This document shows positions 41,143-48,594 of a stretch of 64,000 bases of DNA, piece after piece. A program made the translations under genes and the position numbers. This DNA is from Acidimicrobiaceae bacterium (lineage in GTDB: Bacteria > Actinomycetota > Acidimicrobiia > Acidimicrobiales > RAAP-2), in contig CANGPS010000003.1 in assembly GCA_947456245.1 (NCBI GenBank), positions 1-64,000 of the forward strand. The letters run 5' to 3'. The notes beneath the pieces were generated by a model, which ran no database searches, was not told where the DNA came from, and saw nothing but the letters and a program-made list of their open reading frames with translations. Within the stretch, counting starts at the first letter, position 1; every line of letters begins with the position of its first letter.

Positions 41143-41777
41143 TCGAGCTGCTGCTCGTCGACGACCACGAGGTGGTGCGCCGGGGCCTGCGGGACCTCTT
41201 CGAACGAGAGGACGACATCGTCGTCGTCGCCGAGGCCGGTTCGGTGACGGAGGCCGAGGCCCTCGATCTCCCCGACGGCGTCGTGGCGGTGCTCGACGTC
41301 CGGCTCAGCGACGGCAGCGGTGTCGAGATCTGTCGGTCGCTGCGCCAGCGCGACCCGTCCGCGAAGTGCCTGATGCTCACCTCCTTCGCCGACGACGAGG
41401 CTCTCTTCGCCGCCATCATGGCCGGGGCGTCGGGCTATGTCCTCAAGGAGGTCCGCTCGACCGAGCTGGTCTCCTCCGTGCGGACCGTGGCCGCCGGAGG
41501 GAGCCTCCTCGACCCCGAGCTCGTCCGGCAGGTCCGCACCCGCCTCCGCCAGCGCGCCGCCGAGGAGGAGCGGGTCGAGCGACTCTCTCCTCAGGAGCGG
41601 CGCATCCTCGACCTCATCGCCGACGGTCGGACCAACCGCCAGATCGCCGAGGAGATGTTCCTCGCCGAGAAGACCGTCAAGAACTACGTGTCGAACCTGC
41701 TCTCGAAGCTCGGCTTCTCGCGGCGCACAGAGGCCGCCGTCTTCGCCGCGCGCCTCGAGCGCGACCACGAGCGCTGA
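41139..41777 (+). CDS. Response regulator, NarL/LuxR family
   Basis: LLVDDHEVVRRGL receiver, LSPQERRILDLIADGRTNRQIAEEMFLAEKTVKNYVSNLLSKL HTH; ATGA overlap with kinase. Confidence 0.93.
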   Translation: MIELLLVDDHEVVRRGLRDLFEREDDIVVVAEAGSVTEAEALDLPDGVVAVLDVRLSDGSGVEICRSLRQRDPSAKCLMLTSFADDEALFAAIMAGASGYVLKEVRSTELVSSVRTVAAGGSLLDPELVRQVRTRLRQRAAEEERVERLSPQERRILDLIADGRTNRQIAEEMFLAEKTVKNYVSNLLSKLGFSRRTEAAVFAARLERDHER

Positions 41778-41811
41778 GGGGCGCTCCGGCAATGCTCCCT
41801 AGGATGACGGC

Positions 41812-42765
41812 ATGCTCGACGAGCTGACCCCGCCTGCGTCGGCCCTCGCCGACGTGCTGCCGACGGATCGGCTGCAGCCCAACGGGATGCTGCGGCCCGA
41901 CCTGCGCCAGCCCCTGCGGCGGATCCCCGGGTTCCGCAACGCGCTGAGCGTGGCGGCGCTCTGGGCCGGGGTGGTCGTGCTCATCGCCGCCGCCACCCAG
42001 CTGCACCGCTGGTGGGTGGTCCTCATCGTCTTCCTGCTCATGGGACCGGTCCACGTCCGCTTCGCCATCCTCATGCACGAGGCGGCCCATCGGCTCCTCT
42101 TCGCCTCCAAGCGGGCCAACGACCTCGTCGGCATGTGGCTCATCGCCTGCCCAGCCCTCGTCCCGCTGACCCTCTACCGCCGCAGCCACATGGCGCACCA
42201 CCGGGAGGAGTTCGGCCCGAACGAGCCGGACATCGCCTTCTACAGCGGCTATCCCGGCCCGGCGGCCGCTCTCCGACGGCGCCTCGTGCGCGACGCCGTG
42301 GGGATCTCAGGATGGAAGAACCTCAAGGTCCTCCTCCTAGCCATGCGCACGTCGAGCGGCCGGCGCATCGCCGGACCGATCATCGCCGTCCAGCTGGTCC
42401 TCTGGGCGCTCATGTGGACCCTGTCGGGCGCCTGGTGGGCCTACCCACTGCTGTGGCTGCTGCCCTGGATGACCCAGTGGCGGGTGCTCAACCGCCTCCG
42501 GGCGCTCGGCGAGCACGGTGGAATGACCGCCTCGGAGGACCGCCGCCTCACCACGCACAACGTCGCACAGCACCCGTTGGCCCGCCTCTGGTTCGTGCCG
42601 TACAACACCGGCTGGCACCTCGCCCACCACGTGGACATGGGGATCCCGTTCCGCCAGCTGCCGGCGTTCCACGCCGAGCTCGCCGAGGCCGGCTACGTCA
42701 ATGACGCCATGACCTTCCGCAGCTACACGGCCCTCTGGCGGGCCTGCATCACGCCTGAGCGCTGA
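41812..42765 (+). CDS. Fatty acid desaturase family protein
   Basis: His boxes HEAAH, HMAHH, HLAHH. Confidence 0.85.
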   Translation: MLDELTPPASALADVLPTDRLQPNGMLRPDLRQPLRRIPGFRNALSVAALWAGVVVLIAAATQLHRWWVVLIVFLLMGPVHVRFAILMHEAAHRLLFASKRANDLVGMWLIACPALVPLTLYRRSHMAHHREEFGPNEPDIAFYSGYPGPAAALRRRLVRDAVGISGWKNLKVLLLAMRTSSGRRIAGPIIAVQLVLWALMWTLSGAWWAYPLLWLLPWMTQWRVLNRLRALGEHGGMTASEDRRLTTHNVAQHPLARLWFVPYNTGWHLAHHVDMGIPFRQLPAFHAELAEAGYVNDAMTFRSYTALWRACITPER

Positions 42766-42766
42766 G

Positions 42767-43552
42767 TCAGGAGGCGGTCATGCCGCCATCGACGCTGAGC
42801 GCCGCCCCGGTGACCCCGCTCGACGCCTCTGAGGCGAGCCAGGCGATGAGTGAGGCAGGCTCAGCCGGACGCAGCAGGCGGCCGACGAGCTGGTGCTCGG
42901 CGAACGCCTCGCTGTCCTCGAGGCCATAGAGCGCCGCGGACGCCGCCAGGATCGGGGTGTCGGTCGATCCCGGGCACACGGCATTGGCCGTGACCCCGGT
43001 CCCGGCGAGGTCGCAGGCGAGGCCCTTGACCAGCCCGATCACCCCATGCTTGGCCGCCGAGTAGGCGCTCAGGTGGCGCAGGCCCACCAGCCCCGCCGCC
43101 GAGGAGACCCCGATGAGCCGACCCTGACGTGGCTCGCCGATGCGGAGCAGGTGCGGCACGGCGGCGTCGAAGAGCCGGCGCGTGCCGTGGAGGTTGATGT
43201 CGATGACGGCGTCATAGGCGGCGTCGGCCATCTCCCAGAGCGGCTCGCCTCCGGCGATCACCCCAGCGGCGGCGACGGCGACGTCGATCCGACCGAAGTG
43301 CTCGACCGCTGTCTCGACCGCCAGGCGCATGTCCGAGGCCGACCGCACGTCACCCACCAGTGCCAGCGCGTGCTCGGCGTGGCGACCGACCACCGCGTCG
43401 AGCTCCTTCTTGGTGGCCAGCGCGTAGGGGATGGCGGCGTCGTCACGGCATCGGTCGACCGCCACCACCGAGAGGCCCTGGGCCACGAGGGCGTCGACCG
43501 TCGCTGCACCGATCCCCCGGCCCGCGCCCGTGACGACCGCCACCCTCCTCAT
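42767..43552 (-). CDS. Mycofactocin-coupled SDR family oxidoreductase
   Basis: TGAGRGIGAA, YSAAKHG, insertion PYALATKKELDAVV after the Rossmann beta2 as in mycofactocin-associated SDRs; next to mft genes. Confidence 0.85.
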   Translation of the reverse strand: MRRVAVVTGAGRGIGAATVDALVAQGLSVVAVDRCRDDAAIPYALATKKELDAVVGRHAEHALALVGDVRSASDMRLAVETAVEHFGRIDVAVAAAGVIAGGEPLWEMADAAYDAVIDINLHGTRRLFDAAVPHLLRIGEPRQGRLIGVSSAAGLVGLRHLSAYSAAKHGVIGLVKGLACDLAGTGVTANAVCPGSTDTPILAASAALYGLEDSEAFAEHQLVGRLLRPAEPASLIAWLASEASSGVTGAALSVDGGMTAS

Positions 43553-44250
43553 CGGGGGTGCCGTCCATCGAGCTGCGCAGACAGACGGTCAGCCGCCCCG
43601 GCGAGGAGCACCTCGCCCTCGTGCGCGCTCGCACCGGTCGGGTCCCCGAGGACCCCGTTGGCGCTCACCGCCGCCACCCCGCCAGAGCGGAGGTCGGCGG
43701 CGAGCTCGGACAGCGGTGCGGTGTTCCCGGCCATGGCCTCATCTTTGCGCACCAGCGAGGGATCGAGGGCGAGCAGCATCGAGGTCTCGGTCCGACCGGC
43801 ATGCGCGTCCGCCCCAGGGAAGGTCGGGAGGAGGACGAGGAGGTCATCGCCCTCGGCCTCGGCCGTCTCGGCTGCCCGCCGGAGCGCCTCGGCGTTCCCC
43901 CCGTGGCCGCTCACGGCCACCACGGCCCGGAAGGTCGTCCGCGACGATCGGACGATCTCGACCACCACGTCGGCGAGCACGGCGGTGCCGATCGACAGCG
44001 TGCCCGGGAACCCGGCGTGCTCACCGCTCGCTCCGATGGCCAGCGCCGGGGCCACGATGAGGTCGGTGCGTCGCTCCGCCAGCCGGCGGCAGAGCTCCTC
44101 GGCCACCACGGTGTCCGTGGACAGCGCAAGGTGCGGGCCGTGCTGCTCGGTCGAGCCGACGGGGAGCAGGAGGATCGGACCATCCCAGGCGCCGGCCTCG
44201 GGCGACGTCGCCTCGGACAGGCGCCGGGCCGTCCGAGCGGACTCCCCCAC
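43549..44250 (-). CDS. mftE: Mycofactocin system creatininase-family protease
   Basis: LLPVGSTEQHGPHLALSTDT, VSGHGGNAEAL; directly downstream of mftC; GTG start. Confidence 0.88.
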   Translation of the reverse strand: MGESARTARRLSEATSPEAGAWDGPILLLPVGSTEQHGPHLALSTDTVVAEELCRRLAERRTDLIVAPALAIGASGEHAGFPGTLSIGTAVLADVVVEIVRSSRTTFRAVVAVSGHGGNAEALRRAAETAEAEGDDLLVLLPTFPGADAHAGRTETSMLLALDPSLVRKDEAMAGNTAPLSELAADLRSGGVAAVSANGVLGDPTGASAHEGEVLLAGAADRLSAQLDGRHPR

Positions 44251-44255
44251 TCGAC

Positions 44256-45380
44256 CTAGCGCCGGCTCAGCTGGACCGGGCGACGGGTGGAGTGGTCGAC
44301 GGTCGACATCGGGCGGAGCGTCACCGGGACCGAGGCCAGCGCCTCGTCGGCGTTGCCGAGCACGCACTCGGGGTCCGGCCCGTCGAGCGGCAGGCCGGTG
44401 AAGAACTTGGCGGCCATGCAGCCGCCCTGGCACGCGTCATAGGAGCCGCACGAGGCGCAGGCGCCGGGGCTCTGGGGCTCGCGCAGCGCCGCGAAGACCT
44501 CGGACTCGCGCCACACACCGGTGAAGCCACCGGCGTCGCGCACGTTCCCCGCCTTGAACTCGTCGTGGATGATGAACGGGCAGGCGTAGACGTCGCCCAC
44601 GGGGTCGATCAGGCACACCACCCGTCCCGCCCCGCACAGGTTGAGGCCCTCGAGGGGATCGCCGAGCGCCGAGAGGTGGAAGAACGAGTCGCCGGTCAGC
44701 GTGCTGGGCCGGTCGAGCAGCCAGGCGTAGAGCTCGCGCTGCTGCGTCGCCGTGGGGTGCAGCTCGTGCCACGTGTCCGCACCCCGACCCGAGGGTCGAA
44801 GCCGAGTCAGCCGCAGCTGGGCGCCGAAGCGGTCGGCGATGGCCTGGAAGGCATCGAGCTGCGGGATGTTGTGCCGGGTCATCACGACCGAGATCTTGAA
44901 CTCGCCGAAGCCGGCTGCCTGAAGATTCTCCATCGCCGTCATGGCCGTGGCGAAGGTCCCCTCGCCGCGCACTGCGTCGTTGGTGGCCGCATCGGCACCG
45001 TCGATGGAGATCTGCACGTCCACGTAGTCGGTGGCGGCGAGGCGCTCCGCCTTCTCCGGGGTCAGCCGCGAGCCGTTGGTCGAGAACTTCACGCCGACGC
45101 CGCTGGCCACCGCGTGGTCCACGAGCTCGAAGAAGTCGGGGCGCAGCAGCGGCTCGCCACCACCGATGTTCACGTAGAAGATCTGCATGGCGGCCATCTC
45201 GTCGATGACGGCCTTGGCCTCCGCCGTCGTCAGCTCGTCGGGGTCCCGTCGGCCCGAGCTCGACAGGCAGTGCACGCATGACAGGTTGCAGGCGTAGGTC
45301 AGCTCCCACGTCAGGCAGATCGGGGCCTGCAGGCCCAGCGAGAAGCGGTCTCGAAGCGAGGGGACGGTCTCAGCGGGCAT
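44256..45380 (-). CDS. mftC: Mycofactocin radical SAM maturase
   Basis: CNLSCVHC radical SAM, SPASM cysteines (CGSYDACQGGCMAAKFF), next to MftA/MftB. Confidence 0.93.
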   Translation of the reverse strand: MPAETVPSLRDRFSLGLQAPICLTWELTYACNLSCVHCLSSSGRRDPDELTTAEAKAVIDEMAAMQIFYVNIGGGEPLLRPDFFELVDHAVASGVGVKFSTNGSRLTPEKAERLAATDYVDVQISIDGADAATNDAVRGEGTFATAMTAMENLQAAGFGEFKISVVMTRHNIPQLDAFQAIADRFGAQLRLTRLRPSGRGADTWHELHPTATQQRELYAWLLDRPSTLTGDSFFHLSALGDPLEGLNLCGAGRVVCLIDPVGDVYACPFIIHDEFKAGNVRDAGGFTGVWRESEVFAALREPQSPGACASCGSYDACQGGCMAAKFFTGLPLDGPDPECVLGNADEALASVPVTLRPMSTVDHSTRRPVQLSRR

Positions 45381-45660
45381 TGATGATCTCCGAGGGGACG
45401 AGGGTGGCGAGGGCGGCGGCATAGCGCTCACGAGCTCCGGGCTCGATCACGGCGTCGAGGGCGGCGGCGGCGGAGTCGTGCCCATCGAGGGCGCGGACGA
45501 GATCGACCAGCAGCCGGGACTTGAGGAAGACGAGACGGCGTGTCCCGTAGTGATAGGCGAGGGCACCGAACTCCTCGTCACGGAGCGCGACCTGGGGGTT
45601 GAGCCCCCACGGCGCCTCGAGGTCGAAGTCGACGCCACCGGCGACGGCCGGGGCGGTCAT
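45370..45660 (-). CDS. mftB: Mycofactocin RiPP-recognition chaperone
   Basis: APWGLNPQVALRDEEFGALAYHYGTRRLVFLKSRLLVDLV, PqqD-like. Confidence 0.9.
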   Translation of the reverse strand: MTAPAVAGGVDFDLEAPWGLNPQVALRDEEFGALAYHYGTRRLVFLKSRLLVDLVRALDGHDSAAAALDAVIEPGARERYAAALATLVPSEIINAR

Positions 45661-45664
45661 CGGT

Positions 45665-45775
45665 CTAGTAGACCCCGCACATGCCGTCGATGGAGACCTC
45701 CTCGACGAGCAGCTCCTCGGTCTCCGCGACCTCGGCGTCCGTCGTCTCGTTCTCGATGGTGGTGGTCTCGTCCAT
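45665..45775 (-). CDS. mftA: Mycofactocin precursor peptide, 36 aa: MDETTTIENETTDAEVAETEELLVEEVSIDGMCGVY
   Basis: Translated by eye; C-terminal IDGMCGVY is the mycofactocin core; SD GGAGGA upstream; absent from supplied ORF track. Confidence 0.95.
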   Translation of the reverse strand: MDETTTIENETTDAEVAETEELLVEEVSIDGMCGVY

Positions 45776-45801
45776 GAGGACTCCTCCCGTCTGGGTCCAA
45801 A

Positions 45802-45824
45802 GCGGTGCTGGTGGTCAGCACCGC
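45802..45824. promoter_or_regulatory. Perfect inverted repeat GCGGTGCTG-GTGGT-CAGCACCGC in the divergent mftA-mftF intergenic region
   Basis: 9-bp arms, 5-nt spacer, read directly. Confidence 0.5.
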
Positions 45825-45855
45825 GTCGTCGCCCACCATAGAGCGCTCTGGCACG

Positions 45856-47319
45856 ATGGTGACGATGCCCCGCCCCGCGGCCCTCTGCGCCCCTCCCCCC
45901 GCCGAGCCCCTCGCTCCGGGCACCCAGGTCGTGCTGGACGCCGAGGCCGTCTGGCTCGATGCCACCCATCTCGCCGGTGGGACCCCGTTCCGCATCTTGG
46001 GCCTCAGCGAGGCGGGGGCGTCGCTCGTACGGTCCTGGGTGACCCCGACCTCGCTCGACGACACCCCGGGCCACGCCGGACTGGCCCGCCGCCTCGTCGA
46101 CGCCGGGCTCGCTCATCCCACCTTCCCGTCGGGCGCGAGCATCGACGAGGTCACCGTCGTGGTGCCCGTGCGCGATCGCGCCGAGGAGCTCGATGCCCTG
46201 CTCGGATCGCTCGGCGGCCTGGCGGTCGTGGTGGTCGACGACGGCAGCGAGGATCCGACGTCCATCGCCAGGATCGCCGACGCCCATGGTGCACGGCTCA
46301 TCCGACGCGAGACCGTCGGAGGGCCGGGCGCCGCTCGCAACGACGGGCTCTGCGCCGTCGGCACCGAGCTCGTCTGCTTCATCGACTCCGACTGCCGGCC
46401 GCCCGAGGGCTTCGTGGCCGACCTCCTCCCCGCCCTCGCTGACCCACGCGTGGCCCTGGTGGCCCCCCGCATCCGGGGTGGTGCCTCGTCGAGCCTGCTC
46501 GGCCGCTTCGAGCGGGCCTGCTCCCCGCTCGACGTCGGCGCACGACCGGCGCTCGTGCGACCGGGCGGGACGACGACCTTCGTGCCGAGCGCCTGCATGC
46601 TCGTGCGTCGCAGCGTGGGTTCGCCCCTCTTCGACGAGGACCTGTCCGGGGGCGAGGACGTCGACCTCGTCTGGCGGCTCGCCGAAGCTGGATGGTCAGT
46701 CCGCCTCGACCCCACGGTGGTGGTGCAGCACCCCGCGAGGCCGTCGCTGGCCTCCTGGCTGTCCCAGCGGGCCTTCTACGGCTCCACTGCCGCCGCCCTG
46801 GCCGACCGACATGGCGATGCCATCGCCCCCGTCGGGGGATCGGCGTACACCGTCGGTGCCTGGGTCACCACCCTCCTCGGCTGGCCGGTCGCCGGAGGGG
46901 TGATCCTGGCTGGCGGGGCAGCGGTGCTCTCCCGGCGCCTCGATGGCGTGGTCACCCAGCCCGCAGCAGCCGCTGCCCGCCTCATGGTCCGCTCGTCGCT
47001 GGTCGCCGGCCCCACCCTGGCGCGTCAGATCGTGCGGTCGTACGGACCGGCGCTGCTGCTCCTGAGCCTCGTGAGCCGGAGGACCCGGCGGGCCACCATC
47101 GTGGCCGGTCTGCTCGGCGCACTCGGGCGCTGGTGGAGTTCGGACAGCGACCTCGACCCCGTGCGGTTCACCGCGATCAGCGTGGCCGACGACGCCGCCT
47201 ATGGCGTCGGGCTCTGGCGAGGGGTGCTCAGACGCGGAAGAGCCGGGGCCCTCAGGCCCCGGCTCTTCCTCATGCGTCGCTCAGGCGGCGACGGCGCGAC
47301 TGGCGCCGAGCAGCCCTAG
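45856..47319 (+). CDS. mftF: Mycofactocin glycosyltransferase (GT2)
   Basis: TVVVPVRDRAEELDALLGSL, FIDSDCRPPEGF, GGEDVDLVWRL; divergent from mftA; alternative start 45865. Confidence 0.9.
   Translation: MVTMPRPAALCAPPPAEPLAPGTQVVLDAEAVWLDATHLAGGTPFRILGLSEAGASLVRSWVTPTSLDDTPGHAGLARRLVDAGLAHPTFPSGASIDEVTVVVPVRDRAEELDALLGSLGGLAVVVVDDGSEDPTSIARIADAHGARLIRRETVGGPGAARNDGLCAVGTELVCFIDSDCRPPEGFVADLLPALADPRVALVAPRIRGGASSSLLGRFERACSPLDVGARPALVRPGGTTTFVPSACMLVRRSVGSPLFDEDLSGGEDVDLVWRLAEAGWSVRLDPTVVVQHPARPSLASWLSQRAFYGSTAAALADRHGDAIAPVGGSAYTVGAWVTTLLGWPVAGGVILAGGAAVLSRRLDGVVTQPAAAAARLMVRSSLVAGPTLARQIVRSYGPALLLLSLVSRRTRRATIVAGLLGALGRWWSSDSDLDPVRFTAISVADDAAYGVGLWRGVLRRGRAGALRPRLFLMRRSGGDGATGAEQP
47236..47269. 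terminator. Perfect 15-bp stem hairpin inside the 3' end of mftF
   Basis: GGAAGAGCCGGGGCC-CTCA-GGCCCCGGCTCTTCC. Confidence 0.7.
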
Positions 47320-48464
47320 AACTTCACCACGCCACGGACGTTGTGGCCGTCGGCGAGGTCGTCGTAGCCCTGCTGGACCTCGTCGAGCGTGTACTCCTTG
47401 GTGATCACCGAGTCGATGTCGAGGAGGCCCTTCTCGTAGAGGCGGAGCAGGTTCGGGATCTGGAACCGGGGGTTCTGCGAGCCGAAGACCGTCCCGAGCA
47501 GCGCCTGGTTGAACATGGCGAAGCTGAAGAGGTTGATCTGGGCGTCGTTCTGGTTGTACGGAGCGATGGCCGTCGTCACCACGCGACCGCCCTTGGCGCA
47601 GATCGAGCGGGCCTGCTCGATGAGGTCACCGGTCAGCACGCCGGGGGTGAGCACGACGATGTCGGCGTTGCGGCCGAAGGTCAGGTCGGGCAGCACGTTG
47701 AACGCCGCGTCCATGATCGAGGTGGCGCCGTGGGTGGCACCGATGTTCATCGCCCGGTCGACCTTGCTCTGGAGCAGGTCGATGGCCACGACGGCACGGG
47801 CACCGCCGATGCGCGCCCCCTGGATCGCACCCGATCCGACGCCACCGCAGCCGATGACGGCCACGACCTCGCCCGGCTTGATCTGTGCGCGGTCGACGAC
47901 CGAGCCGAAGCCGGTCGAGATGCCGCAGCTGATCAGGGCGGCGGCACGCAGGTCCTGCCAGGGCTCGATCTTCACGAGGCTCGCCTCGTTGACGACGATC
48001 TTCTCGGCGAAGGTGCCGAGCTGGGCCATGCGGTTGACGTTCTTGCCGTCGAGGTGGTGGCGCCAGGTCATGTCGCTCATCATCGGGCCGGCCAGGGTGA
48101 GGGCGGTCAGGTCGCAGAGGTACTGCTTGCCAGACGCGCACGGCTCGCATCGACCGCAGGCCGGCACGAAGGACACGGCCACCTGGTCGCCCACGGCGAG
48201 GGAGGTAACGTTCTCACCCACGGCCTCGACGATGCCGGAGCCCTCGTGGCCGCCGATGCACGGGAACATCGAGTCGACGCCGAAGATCTGGAGCACCTCA
48301 GGGTCCTGGCTGATGTCACCGGTGCGGAGGTGCTCGTCGGAGTGGCACATCCCCGAGTAGGCCATCTTGACCAGGACTTCGCCGGCGTGCGGCTCATCGA
48401 TGTCGAGCTCCTCGGTCCTCCACGGCTCGTGGAGACCGGAGCAGACTGCAGCGCGGACCTTCAT
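47316..48464 (-). CDS. Zn-dependent alcohol dehydrogenase, NDMA-dependent (mycofactocin-associated) class
   Basis: GGHEGSGIVEAVGENVTSLAVGDQV, CGRCEPCASGKQYLC; adjacent to mft cluster. Confidence 0.87.
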   Translation of the reverse strand: MKVRAAVCSGLHEPWRTEELDIDEPHAGEVLVKMAYSGMCHSDEHLRTGDISQDPEVLQIFGVDSMFPCIGGHEGSGIVEAVGENVTSLAVGDQVAVSFVPACGRCEPCASGKQYLCDLTALTLAGPMMSDMTWRHHLDGKNVNRMAQLGTFAEKIVVNEASLVKIEPWQDLRAAALISCGISTGFGSVVDRAQIKPGEVVAVIGCGGVGSGAIQGARIGGARAVVAIDLLQSKVDRAMNIGATHGATSIMDAAFNVLPDLTFGRNADIVVLTPGVLTGDLIEQARSICAKGGRVVTTAIAPYNQNDAQINLFSFAMFNQALLGTVFGSQNPRFQIPNLLRLYEKGLLDIDSVITKEYTLDEVQQGYDDLADGHNVRGVVKF

Positions 48465-48594
48465 GTGACTCTCCCCTCAGAAACGTTCCCCATCGGAGGG
48501 TTGCTCCCCTCCGGCGGCACTCGGAGGTGCGGTGCACCACGAGCAGATCCGACCCTAGCCCCTCGCTCGGACGCAGGGCAGTGCCCCCGGTCCG

